This document shows, one piece after another, positions 12,592-24,700 of a DNA stretch of 64,000 nt. Source of the stretch: Solen grandis (lineage: Eukaryota; Mollusca; Bivalvia; Adapedonta; Solenidae); contig CM037783.1 in the NCBI GenBank assembly GCA_021229015.1, positions 11,107,324-11,171,323 of the forward strand, read 5' to 3'. A program made the translations under genes and the position numbers. Within the stretch, counting starts at the first letter, position 1; each line of letters begins with the position of its first letter. A model generated the notes under the pieces. That model saw only the letters and a program-made list of their open reading frames with translations, had not been told where the DNA came from and made no database searches.

Positions 12592-12768
12592 ACATAAATG
12601 ATCAAAATAATCAAATGTTCTGAATAGAAAGTTTAAAATAAATAATTCCTCCATGCTTATGACGTCCAAATACGTAAATGATACATAAATGATCAAAATA
12701 ATCAAATGTTCTGAATAGAGAAGTTTTAAATAAATAATTCCTCCATGCTTATGACGTCCAAATACGTA
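12592..12768 (+). repeat. 91-bp tandem duplication
   Basis: The block starting ACATAAATGATCAAAATAAT (12592) and ending TATGACGTCCAAATACGTA recurs from 12683 with only a few single-base differences. Two copies in tandem; no coding potential. Confidence 0.85.
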
Positions 12769-13182
12769 GGCATTTTGACGTCATTTCTGTCCTACAAGTG
12801 TATTACGTTAAACTGGCACAAACTTTGCAATCATAACTCGCGTACTTTTCTCTGGGATAACTCTTTTTCAAGTACAACATCTCAGACATGCTAATCTGTT
12901 TACTAGCAGCCATTTTACTAGGGATTCTGGGGAATTAAACTCTGCATAGAATACGTATATACTACTAAAAAGTGGGATAAATTGTCACTACGGTGCGTAA
13001 AAATGTCCGATTCATGTACTTTGTATGGTTTATATTCAAAACTTGGGTTCCATCACGACGTTATCTGGCCAGTTAATCGGTCAGCCGGATTTGATCCATA
13101 TGTAGCATGTTTGCCATTTAAGGAGATGAACTTAACTCGCTCACAATTATTCATGTATTAAATATAAGCTTTAACTGTCCCC

Positions 13183-13290
13183 GGTGACCGAGTGCCTAGA
13201 GCGTCCGCCTCGGAAATGGGAGGTCTTGGGTTTTATCCCCAGTCGCGACGTAAAAATGGTACTGGCTTGGCGCTGCAGAATTTCCTATTT
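13183..13290 (+). mobile_element. SINE family B, 5' part
   Basis: GGTGACCGAGTGCCTAGAGC with GTCCGCCTCGG and GGGTTTTATCCCC is a decayed tRNA-like head with A and B boxes, followed by the family B text ATGGTACTGGCTTGGCGCT. The rest of the body and the tail are absent. Both promoter boxes carry mutations, so transcription from this copy is unlikely. Confidence 0.65.
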
Positions 13291-13579
13291 CAGTGGAATC
13301 TCCAAAGATACGTACGATTTTTTGGTCCCCGGTACTGTCTATTAAAACATGGTAAGGAACGGAATGGGATATCACTTGATTACGAAGGTGGTAACTTTTG
13401 TAACAAATGTATGCTACATTTATATTCTACGCACAGTTCTATAAGCCTGATATATAATTAACAACTGGTATAACAAACCATTGTCAAAAGACAACCTAAA
13501 CTAAGTAATACCGCGAAATGTCAATAGTTGGTTCATTTTGATAAGTCTGCTCCTCTATCGACTTTGGTTTATTTTGTTT

Positions 13580-13612
<33 letters not shown>

Positions 13613-14009
13613 GAATTGAGCGATCTGATTGTACGACGTGAATATTTTGAAAAGGAAATATCGGTGCTTTCTTACACAGTCTTGCCTGTAATTTTTACAC
13701 AAAAACGTAAATTTCCTCTTCAACAATCGAGTTACTAAACCGGTTTTCTCCAATTAGTATACCATACTGTGACCGTTGACAACAAATTCAACGCAAAAAT
13801 TAAATTTAATCACCGCACATGTATACGTGCGGCTTATTGTCTACAACTCCCTACCAATTTGTGAGAAAGAAAGATAACTGCATTCTTCACAAATATGAAT
13901 CTTTATCTTTAAAAAGGTCTTTAACTGCTTGGGAGTAACAATATATTACCCAAGAGTCATGACCCTTTGACTGAATACCAGATGTGTTGGATTTCAAATA
14001 GGACAATTT
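13291..14009. other. Spacer with a long T-tract
   Basis: A T-run of about 28 bases (13584-13611) dominates; the lysine-rich and phenylalanine-rich frames across it are low-complexity artefacts. No gene is seen. Confidence 0.45.
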
Positions 14010-14045
14010 CAGGTGAGCGGAATAGGACCATCTCGGTCCTCTTTT
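14010..14045 (+). mobile_element. Isolated family I 3' end with compensated hairpin
   Basis: CAGGTGAGC (14010-14018) is followed by AGGACCATCTCGGTCCT (about 14024-14040) and CTTTTG. The stem differs from the usual GGGCC/GGCCC on both sides yet still pairs (GGACC/GGTCC). Only the 3' terminus is recognisable; the body upstream is decayed. Confidence 0.6.
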
Positions 14046-16309
14046 GTACCCAACTCTAAGATCCCTCAGCCACTACCCACACACAAATCTTGTTATCCGT
14101 CGCCGGTATCTCTCAAGCGAGGATTGAAATACGTTTGGTCTCGTGTATGAAGAAGCTTGTCAATTAATCAAACTTCCGCCAGTTTGTGATTCACTAGCCA
14201 TTAAAGTAAGAAGGCATTTGCCCACTTCTAACGAACTGTATATGAGCTATTAATTTTGAAAATTTCGAAGCTTGCCTGCAGTGTACCATTGTATTCAACG
14301 AATTTCTCTTCATTGCATTATTATTTTTTTTTTTTTTTTTTTTCATTGGAAATCTTGGAAATATTTATATGAAAACTACGAAAACGCGTACCATACCATA
14401 CCAAAAAGGTATGGGTGATATTTCATGTATATTGCAGAGGGATGTAGGGTATTATTAGCTTATCTGTCACAAGTGACATAAAATATTACCAAACAGTATC
14501 ATTAGATTTCTTTCATACAAAGTAATAAATCTGCATTTCCTTTTCTATCCCGCGTGTGTTTGAAATGCACTCTTGCAATCTTTAATTTATTAATTAAGTT
14601 TAACAACTCAATCTTGCAGTCATTTCAAGTTTTTTTCCTAGACACCTACGTTAATTCCATTGTATCGAATGAAATATGACGTTAGCTACCTATTCATATT
14701 GTGCGCGTAAATATGACCTTTATTTATATACCCAATTAAATTAGGAAAAGACCGCGTTGTTGTCGTTGGTTTGAAAGCTTGAAGAATACGTAGGTGTAGT
14801 TAATCGGTTAATGATGTTCAAACGTCAAAATCTGCCGCCCTGTTTACAAACACCTAAATGCTGGTTCCCTAGATGCCATAGCGGCCGGGTTTTGTGTTAG
14901 TTGCTATGGGTTCCCTGGTCATGGAGACGCGGAGTTTTCGGCGTAAGCCTAAATAAGAACTCCTGATATTCAATATACAAAGGTTTGTGATGTTAAAGAC
15001 GTTTCAGTGGGTTACTACTTTTTTTGTCTTCCAAGTTTTATTTGTTTTAAGTAGAATTGTTAAAAAAACACACAAGAAAATAAAGGATTCGCGTGTTCAA
15101 AATATTAAAACAAGTGTATTTTCCAGAAAAAAAATCACTTTTTTTCAAATAGTGTTTATAACGCCATTTAACAAATAATCGATTTAGTTGAAAACGTATA
15201 TATGTTTTTTTTATTTTTTACATTTTCAGAAATCATTTATGTCATGGAATTGAATCTAAAAAAAAAATACAAGAAATCTCTACGTTAATTTTTTTTATTA
15301 CTATTTATACATGTACAGCTTTGGGAGTGTTTTGAATCTATTTTGGCCGTGATACAATGAAAAATTTACGTTCGTTTTGTATTTTTCATTCATGTTTGAC
15401 AGTTTGTCCATCTGTATCTTGTATAATACATCATGGATTACAAATTGCGATAAAATATTTTTAAAACATTTTAATATGCTCTTAAAGTATTTGGAAATAA
15501 AATCTTTCTAATGTTTGAATGCCTTGTTTGTTGTTGATTTTATACATCTTTTAGCAAACAGTGGTATTCCTCCATGAGCTAGATCTCTAATACGAGCTTA
15601 GAGACCCCTAATTGCAATATATGTGACTTTTATAATCTTAAGAACTTATGTACAAATTAAAAAATAAAAAGAATGCTGTTCGCTAGAGAAAGAACCGCGC
15701 CCATAACGCCTTTATCATGGGAACGAATTGTTTAAATGAATTGGATAGGGACACTGTGCGTTTAGAAAATAAACATACGAGTACACTTAGTGCGAAAGTA
15801 CGACTTAACAATAAAATCTGCAGCAAATGTCCTGTTTTATTGTTGTTGTTTTTTCAAAGCATTTATTCCCTTCTCTTTAAAATAACCCGATGAGAACCTC
15901 TTACAGACAATAATGGGATACAGATTTAGGTTATAACTCATGACATGTGGATTTCAAACAAAGGTCAGTTTTCAAAACACGCTAGGTTATATAAATCAAT
16001 TTCATCTGCTAGCGTTTATTTCGAGAAAAAAAAACAAAACACGATGGCGCAAGTATGATGAATCTGAAAACAAATATAGTTACCTTAAATGTGTTGCCAA
16101 TCTCGGTCTCAGAAAATTCAAACTTATTATAGAGAGTTATTTCAATAGGACATTTTTCATGTACCAAATATATTTATTTGACAAGATCAAGTGTTTCACA
16201 CAAATGCAGGGTGACTCTTATGTAGAAAAGAATCTATGAAGACACTACTACTCTTGCTCAGAAATTCTACCATCAGTAGAAACGTCTTTATAGACCCTAT
16301 CTTATACTT
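14046..16309. other. No gene recognised
   Basis: AT-rich with a T-tract near 14325-14343. The 99-residue plus-strand frame at 15940-16239 has no recognisable domain, no splice or promoter context and ordinary AT-rich composition; it is not called as a gene. Confidence 0.4.
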
Positions 16310-16463
16310 AAGTCCCTGTAATGGTTCCGCTACGTCTTGGACCACTTAACCTCTACCAAGGTAACCATACTAACCAAGTACCGTAATGAAACATTAGGAA
16401 ACCTTGGTTATCTCCATGAAAGGCAATGAGGTCCGAAATGTAGCGGAAACATTTCAGTGACTT
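16310..16463. repeat. Small foldback (MITE-like) inverted repeat
   Basis: The left arm AAGTCCCTGTAATGGTTCCG and following CTACGTCTTGGACCACTT pair with the right arm ending AATGTAGCGGAAACATTTCA-GTGACTT, and a second inner pair (ACCAAGGTAACC / CCTTGGTTAT) lies inside. Total about 154 bp, no coding capacity. The family is unknown. Confidence 0.65.
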
Positions 16464-17304
16464 AACCTTAAAACGGGATTGCTTGTGCAATATCTGTAAC
16501 TGTTTTCAGCAGATTTTATTAAGATTAATTATTTATGCATTGTAGTAAGGTTGTCGGCAAATATTGCATCTCGTAACAAATCTGTAACACTGGGATAACT
16601 TTCTCATTATTTTTCACATTCTCTATTTTGTCCTACACCAACTCTCTTTCTCTCTCTCTCTCTATTTCTCTCTCTCTCTGAGATTTATAAAAGTCTGATT
16701 GCAAAATAAATTAATGACCATTATTTCAATATTCATAAATACGTAAGTTTTTAGATTTAAAGGGGGATTGCGATAAATTACAAGTAAAACTTTTTTTAAT
16801 AAAAGTCTTTTTTATTTCGTCCCAAGACCATTTTGACCTTCGATTCATTGCACAACACCGAGACACAGTTTACACATGTATGATGCATTCCAAAACTCAT
16901 GTAAATGATACATAAACGTTTCCATTAATTGTTTATTCTTCTTTTTCGAAATAAGAGATAAATTTAATGTAAAAATAACGCCTTAAGAATGACAGGAACG
17001 GTTATGTTATCTGATATTTGATGCAAATGTTGATGACTATTACGCATGTAGCAATGCGTGATCTGAATCCCACAAGCGAACAAGCACATCTCATTCAAGC
17101 GCTGACAAAATTCTGAACAAGTAAAGTAATATACAGACCAAATAAAACACGTATTGAATTAAACTGATATTTATGTAACATGAATCATCAAAATGGACAG
17201 CATTTCAATTGAAGGTGCAACATTGCATTCCATTTATTCAAATTATCTAAATCTGTAGACAGACGTGCAACATATTTTATGAACTATATTATGAGAACAA
17301 TTTA

Positions 17305-17308
<4 letters not shown>
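16464..17308. other. No gene recognised
   Basis: AT-rich sequence without supported features. A CT-rich microsatellite lies just before the previous element's downstream flank at 16642-16680. Confidence 0.4.
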
Positions 17309-17354
<46 letters not shown>

Positions 17355-17376
17355 CAACAACAACAACAACAACAAA
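17309..17376. repeat. (AC)n-(AAC)n microsatellite
   Basis: About 22 AC dinucleotides are followed by AAC trinucleotides and an A-rich run interrupted by C. Frames through it on the minus strand (poly-Val/Cys) are artefacts. Confidence 0.95.
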
Positions 17377-18094
17377 AAAAAAAAAACAAAAAAAACAAAA
17401 AAAAACGCCAACATCTAAATATGATCGATATATACAAATGGTCATATTACCATATGAAAATTACAGAATATACTCAGTTTTCCAAAAGAAAGTGTGCACA
17501 TTTTTATTTATATATTTTTATTTCTTTATTTCTTTAATTGTTTTTTGTTCTTGTTTTAGTGATTCTTAGCCTATTTTTTTGGTATCAAAATTGAAAATCA
17601 AACTGAAACTCTTTCCATGCCACGTGATAGATTGTGGGCTAGATCGATGACAAATACACACGAGATGTAGTGTGGGAAAATTGAAACGGATATTTTAGCT
17701 AAATATTGAAATATTCAAAATTAAAAAGTGCATACTTCCTTTGGAAACTATACATTGTATATAAATTCACACGATACGAAATAACAGCAAGTGCATCGGG
17801 TACACTTAACGTCATTTTTATATGTTTGACACATAGAAATATGCAGACGACATTTAAGTGCATTCATTTATAATTTACAACCGGAAAACCACGTATACTG
17901 ATAAATAAAGCGCAGACACCCTTCTTTTTCCATTGCATTGCAAGTGTTGTTTTCATGTATGAAAGAATATAAATTTACATATCATTTACATGTGTGTAAA
18001 TACAGAATCAAATAAATTTACATAATATTAACATAGATACATTTTTATTACCCCATTTGTGTTTAGTATAATTATGTTATTTGATCGAATACCG
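17377..18094. other. No gene recognised; end of the left contig
   Basis: AT-rich sequence leading to the scaffold gap, with no supported feature. Confidence 0.4.
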
Positions 18095-18194
18095 NNNNNN
18101 NNNNNNNNNNNNNNNNNNNNNNNNNNNNNNNNNNNNNNNNNNNNNNNNNNNNNNNNNNNNNNNNNNNNNNNNNNNNNNNNNNNNNNNNNNNNNN
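18095..18194. other. Assembly gap of 100 N
   Basis: Exactly 100 N, the usual placeholder for a gap of unknown size. The sequences on each side belong to different contigs. The gene to the right starts in mid-domain, so missing exons of that gene are likely to lie in or beyond this gap. Confidence 0.98.
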
Positions 18195-18516
18195 GAAATA
18201 ACTCAAACAAACAATTTAAACAAATATACAGTTACACGGGAGTCTGTAGGACAAAGTTCAGTTTCTGACTAAAATTACATACAACTTCAAGTACAAATGA
18301 CCAGTGATTTCTGACAAGATTTTTTGCATTTCTCATTCATGATGAATAAAAATTGCACAACTGTTCACCCCTCAAAAAAAATCTATATTGACCAGTATAA
18401 ATTGGATTGAGTTTGAACGCCGCTTTGATGATGTATCCATGATCTTTGTACAAAGAAGTGGTTCAATTCAGGTCCAACAAGATATGAATGATAACCAACC
18501 ATTCCTCTCATTACAG

Positions 18517-18738
18517 GTGATGAGCACATTCGTGACCCGCTGTCTACAGACAGCTGACTCTCTGAAACTGAAGTCACTTGCCTTCCCTGCACTTGGTACT
18601 GGCATACTTGGCTTCCCAGCTGACGTTGTTGCCAGGCTGATGTACGAGTGTGTGCAGGACTACGAACAGAGGAACCCTGCTACCAAGATCCGTCAAGTGT
18701 CACTTGTTGTGTGGTCAGGAGACACAGCTACGGTCAAG
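18517..18738 (+). CDS. Exon: C-terminal half of macrodomain (n)
   Basis: The acceptor is CTCATTACAG ending at 18516 and the donor is AAG|GTGAGA at 18739. The exon is 74 codons, phase 0 at both ends. It reads VMSTFVTRCLQTADSL, then SLAFPALGTGILGFP, the phosphate-binding loop typical of macrodomains (PALGTG..GFP), then PADVVARLMYECVQDY and a final beta strand VSLVVWSG. The loop is intact, so ADP-ribose binding is plausible. The N-terminal half of this domain is not seen in the 320 bases between the gap and the exon. Unlike the next macrodomain, this exon is not interrupted after GTG. Confidence 0.9.
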
Positions 18739-21700
18739 GTGAGAGATTTCTGAACATCATAGATTTCATGTGTGGCTTGGAGGATTTTCAGTGACCTTGA
18801 ACTGATCAGAAATTAATCTTGTTGAAAAAAAATGAAGGCAGTAAGCTCTTGTCACACATGCTCCTTCAGCAGTTTAAATTAGCTTGGAATTTATTAATAC
18901 TCAAAAGACCATTAAGATTGCAAATGAGTGAGAAATTTTTATTTGTGACCTTGACCTTGAGTTATAAATGAGGATAAACCAAACAGCAACATTGATGGTG
19001 TGACAATGCAAATTGTCTCTTGGTTAGGATGGATTTTTGACAAATCTGTATCTATGTCTTATATTACTTTCTTAATCAAAACATGAAATTTCCCTCGTTG
19101 AAAAGGAATCCATAGGCTGGAATAAAAACTGCAAGTACTTGTCGTAGGACAATGGGTAAACCCTCCAGGGACATGTTTCACCATGATAGTGTTGCTATAA
19201 GATGTTGTAGCTCTTTGTACTGCCAGTTGCTTTTCTTATCACAGTCTAGCTGTATTTATATTTGTATATATTTAGTAATGGGCTTTGATTTCACTTGTGC
19301 TTTTTTTTCTTGCTTTCAAAACATATTTTGTGCAAGTTCTTAAATTCATACAGCTTTGCTTAAAACCTTTTATAAAATACAGCTTTAAACCTTTAATGAG
19401 ATACGGCTTAATACCTTTAATATAATATGGCTTAAACCTTTCATGACATAAAATACACATGTAGCAAAAACCACTCAGTGAAATAAAGGACTGTAAATTA
19501 CATATTTTTTTACACTGAAATCAACTGTGTAGGTTTTCCAGAGGAAATATAACAATAAACAAAGTTACTAATTAATAATATTTTGGCAAAACTTGCCATG
19601 GTCAAGGAAAAAGCGGGGGGCCGCTGTGGCCGAGCGGTTACAGTCGTGGACTACAAATCTCTCAGCCCCTCACCGCTGTGGGTTCGATTCCTGGTAGGGA
19701 CTTCGGATTTTTTTCATGTGAGGAAGCCTTCCAGCTGGCTTGCGGTAGGTCGGTGGTTCTACCCGGGTACCTCTGTGTACTTAGGGTCATCCTCCACCTG
19801 TAATTAGCAGGACATCGCTATATGATTGAAATACTATCGCAGCTACGGTAAACCCCAATACAACAACAACAACAAGGAAAAAGCATGAATTTTAAAGCCA
19901 CTACATAGTAAACATTTGTACAATCACCATATTAATATATTTGCCATATTGCGACTGTACAAACATTACTATGTAGTGGCTTTAAAACTCATGTTTTTTC
20001 CTTAAAAAAACGTTTTGCTGCAATATAAAGAATTGACTTGTTTATTGTATAAAAAAGTGTATGTTAAACTGCCAGGCATTTCATCGTGAGAACAGACGCC
20101 AAAAGACAGGATCTGTTACGAGGCCTAAGACTATGCGATCTTCAATGACTCTCCCAGATGACGTATATAGCTCTCTGCCAGGTAAGTGACTTAAATGCTA
20201 TATAAAATGTATGTTCCCCAACAAAAGTTAAAACTGTGTTTATAAATACTAAAAACCTGTACTGAACAGTGAATCTTCTGTAACAAATTTTACCTCATAT
20301 ATATATATATATGTGTGTGTGTGTTGTTGTCTTGGCAAACAGAGCAGACCCTGGCAAGACAGCTCCTTGAAGAAACTGCCTGATCAGGGTCTCCTCTGTT
20401 TGCTTATACAATATTGTAGCTCAGATTCTACACAGTCTGCATGGCAAAGTAAAGTCCATTGTGTCATAGTAACATTATATTCTTCTAGTCATATTTATGC
20501 ATAAACATTCATGAGGTTAAAAGTTATGTAGGCAGTTTGGTGCTAAGATACAGTTCGGTAAATTGGTATTAAAAAAGTTGTACATGAATATTCATGAGGT
20601 GAAGAGTTATGTAGGCAGTTTGGTGCTAAGATACAGTTCGGTAAATTGGTATTAAAAAAGTTGTACATGAATATTCATGAGGTTAAAAGTTATGTAGGCA
20701 GTTTGGTGCTAAGATACAGTTCGGTAAATTGGTATTAAAAAAGTTGTACATGAATATTCATGAGGTGAAGAGTTATGTTGGCCTTAGAAATCCATTGTGA
20801 CATGATTCAGTTGACTTGTAATGAGGATATAGCAGCCCCCTTTGACTATTCCACTGAACTAGCTGTTGATACGATGATTTATTTTATGTCCAAAGTCTGT
20901 TTATACCAACTGAATTATTTAAACACCATACCATACTGTGTGTTGTCTGTCTAGTGTACACTGTACATCAATCTGGAATCTCTTTATTTACCCAGGTTTC
21001 TAAGGGAAAAAAATCATATACCCCTTTTAAACATTCAGGCTCAGAACTAAGTATAACCTATTAACTGGTCCAGCATTATGAAGCTAAAACTGTGACGAAA
21101 ACTACTTCATGGAGTTCATGTAACTGTGTATAATTAAGCTTCTTGCTTGAATATCTTCTGGTTCAAGCGATTATTAATTGGAAAGTTAATGATTATAACC
21201 TATCCGATTGAACAGATAATCAATTGTTTCAAATATCAACCAATTTCTATCACTATATATTACAAAGTGAATGAGGTCTGTAACTATCTGAATTGTGTTC
21301 TGTCTTACAAAAAGTTCAATATATTTTCATATTGCTGAGGAAAGACTGTTGGGGGGATATTAATCCCTTTAGGTAGTTAAAAGTCAACATTTTGTCTTAT
21401 TTCAATACTTAAACCTTATGTCTTACCTGCAACAAAGTTCTGGAGGGATGTCCTTGATTCAGCCTGTCTGTCTCTTTCTTTCTGTCTGCAGACGCATTTT
21501 GCATGTTCATTTCCTACTTAGCTATACATCCATTTGATACTAGTTTCAAATATTAACTCAACATAATTAAATTTAGCACAGAGCCTGTAGTTACATTTTT
21601 CTTTTTTTCTGTCTGTACATCTTCATGGTATATCGTTAATGGACCAGTCTATTGTTAACCAGGATGTGTCTTCAAATTGCCTATAGTGACAACTCTGTGA

Positions 21701-24700
21701 AGAGGTAGTCAAAAGTATACAATATATATTCACATTAAATTACAGTATCACCCAAGCAATATCCTACACAGGGATATCAAGGGATCAAAGGTTGATCAAG
21801 TAATTTCTCAGCTTCACAGAAGTGGAAACTATGTTATAGGAATCCCACACATCATGTCATCTCGCATCACGTCCTACTCTCACATGACACGGAATGCAGG
21901 CGTATTTTTAGTGATAGTTTAAAATTACAATAAGGAGCTCACTGATTTGTTTGTGATACTGTCTTTGTGCAGTTGACCTTGTCATGAATAAAAATAATCC
22001 CAAAACAGTGGGTTATGATGATACCTAACTTTTCACTTGAAAGGCAAGAAAGCTATTTATTATATACTTACTGGTGATATACTGTGTTCTATCAGTGAGA
22101 TAAAATCCATATCCCACAGTGTGATATAGATCTTCCCATAACTACCTTTTAGCTCACCTGAGCACTCTGTGCTCAGGTGAGGTATTGTGATCAGTCTTTG
22201 TCAGGCATCCGGCGTCAACTTTTGCTTTAAACGACATCTCCTCTTGAACCGCTAAGCAGATTTTATTGCCATTCAATAGGAATGATCATTGGGTGATACT
22301 GCACATGAATCGCTAAAATCGTTCCGGTCCACCAACCAAGATGGCCGCTAGAGCTAAAAATATAATAATCTTTAAATGTCATCTCCTCCTAAACTTCTTA
22401 GTAGATTTTGATGAAATTTAAGTATAAAATGGATATGCAGCAGCAGTTAGTATAAAATAAAAAGAAAATGTGTTTTTAGTGATTATAAAATATATCTCAT
22501 CTGGAAGTGATACAATTTTCACATTTTCACTCGCGCTTCAAAATTGTTTCACTTCTCAATGAGATATATACTATATCCTTTCAAAACATATATCCTGTAT
22601 ATATCTGCTCCACAGATTCCAGGATCAGCATTGGAGCTTTAGCTGTGGAGTTCGTGGAAGGTGACATAACCCAGGAGAAGACAGGAGTCATTGTTAACAG
22701 TGTTCTCAAAGACCTGAACCTGTCATATGGGAATGTCTCGAAAGCCATTTTGAATGCAGCAGGACAGTCAATACAAGATGAGTGTTGGACCAAAGGTGAG
22801 ATAAATCTGTCTCATCCAAGTGTTTTTTCTCACCATCTATCTGTCTTGCTATAACTTTATTGCAGAAAGTGGCTGCTGTCTGAGACTTTTCTCAAATGCT
22901 TAACTTTTACAGAAACATTTAAAACATTTTCTCTCTTGCTTCAAGGCAATAAAGCACCAAGTTTCAAGATGTACATGAATGCTTAGTATCAGGTCACATT
23001 TCACTGTTAATACGTGTATACAGTATGAGCTGTAGTGCTTGGTGTGGCAGGCAAAAATGACATTGAAATATATTGCGATATTTGAACCAATATTGTGATA
23101 TACACACATGTATTGCAATATATTGCCTGAAACCAAAACATACGTAAAAGATGTGGACACCTCTTTTAAGTGATTTTAAGGTGTTTTCACATTTTGAATT
23201 TTTTGTGTAAGCTTGGTACCAAACATAATTCTTTGCCTTAACTTCATTTGATGTTTTGACTTCAAGTTTCCATTCAATCTTATAGTAACCATTACTTCTT
23301 AATCATGATCGCTTGTTTATACTGCATAACCATTGTGCAGTTATTCTCCTGAAGTTGTGAAAATTACTTCAGAAAAAAAAAAAAAATATTAATACTTAAA
23401 ATTATTCAGCACTAAAACACAATATATTGCGATATTTGAAATCATATTGCGATATATTGGCAGACAAATGGTATTTCCATCCTAGTTTCTGAATGCTAAA
23501 AATCAGTGGGATGTACGTGGTCCAAGATCAAGGTAACTCAAAGGATTTGGTAGCCCTGTATGTTTGTGTTGATAGATACTGACCATTTTTGGGGAGGGAG
23601 TGTTGGTTAGCATTAAGTTGATATCTTGACCTCATTGAGTCATAAAAATATTCACTCAAATCTCGTTAAAATCTATTTTTAGCTGGTGAATATTTATTAT
23701 ACTTAGCATTATTTTTGAATTTCTGTTTTCACTTATTTTTTAATTTTTATCTTTAATCAACAATAAGACAAATCCTACTCTGCTCGTACAATATATTGCA
23801 GTAAATAAGGCTCGTATGGAAAAAGATGGACTAGTAGTGACCTCAGGAGGGCGTCTGTATTGTCGGAAAATAATCCACCTGAAGTCTCGGAGCAGCTCGG
23901 ACAACTGGAAGCAGACCATCTTGAAGTGCCTAGAGGAGGCTGAGTTCCTAGGAATAAACTCAGTAGCCTTCCCAGCTCTTGGAACAGGTCAGTTGTACTA
24001 TGTCTTATTAACTTATGAAAAATGATGTGTGTATGTCTTTACTTATGAAATGATGGTTGAAAATGTTCAGTTAAGATAAGCATTATCCATTCCTCGTCTA
24101 GATTAAAAGGGCACGAATAATGCATGCTACACAGTAAATGGTGGGCAATTGGTCTTCACTCAGTGGAATGATAAGCATGTTGTTTTGTTGTTTTTTAACA
24201 AGAGAAAATTAAAGACATAATCTTATCTCAGTGAAAATGACTTTACACTGTTCTTTTCTCATTGAAAGTTTGGGCATATTTTTTTTTCTCTTTAACTCTT
24301 TGAAAACTGTACTCAGTGAAAATAATATTTATGATCATATCTAAGTGAATATAAACTTTATTCAGTCAAAGTTATGTAATCAGATATCTCCCGGCAGTTA
24401 AAAATCACACCACAAGAACAACTTAAGTCAGCCATCAAATAGGCACTATCCTGATACATAAGGATTTTTGATGTAAAAGATACTGTTTTTTATTGCAGGA
24501 CTTAACTCATTGTCAATATTCTAAAACAGAATGTTATTTCAGTTGCATGAATTTTGTTACTTTTCATGGTTGATTTTTACAGGAGGAAAAGGTTGTAGAC
24601 CAGAGAATGTAGCAAAAGCCATGCATACAGCTTTCCAAGAATTTGAAAATTCGAAAACTTATCAGAAATGCCTCAAGTTGATACGTGTGGTGATATACAA

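Larger units (their letters stand above)
18739..20075 (+). other. Intron with a SINE nested in a foldback repeat
   Basis: Between two phase-0 exons. It holds the SINE at 19615-19873 and the inverted repeat around 19604-20007 (separate entries). The small frames here (19152-19343, 19583-19807) are intronic or SINE sequence. Confidence 0.8.
20182..22615 (+). other. Intron with 83-bp tandem repeat and a family I fragment
   Basis: A phase-1 intron. It contains (TA)n(TG)n near 20299-20326, an 83-bp tandem repeat (20508-20782) and the 5' part of a family I element from 22150. No other exon is supported. Confidence 0.75.

Noticed and set aside
13496..13753. Overlapping frames with poly-Lys or poly-Phe
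   Set aside because: Caused by the T-tract at 13584-13611.
15940..16239. 99-residue plus-strand frame
   Set aside because: No recognisable domain, no exon context and ordinary AT-rich composition; length is within chance for this base composition.
18059..18272. Frames with long X runs
   Set aside because: They cross the 100-N gap and have no meaning.
19626..19691. Possible tRNA gene (A and B boxes)
   Set aside because: The head continues into a SINE body with tail and target-site duplication, and it does not close into a full cloverleaf with a 3' acceptor strand. The same applies at 28245, 26661 and 43411.
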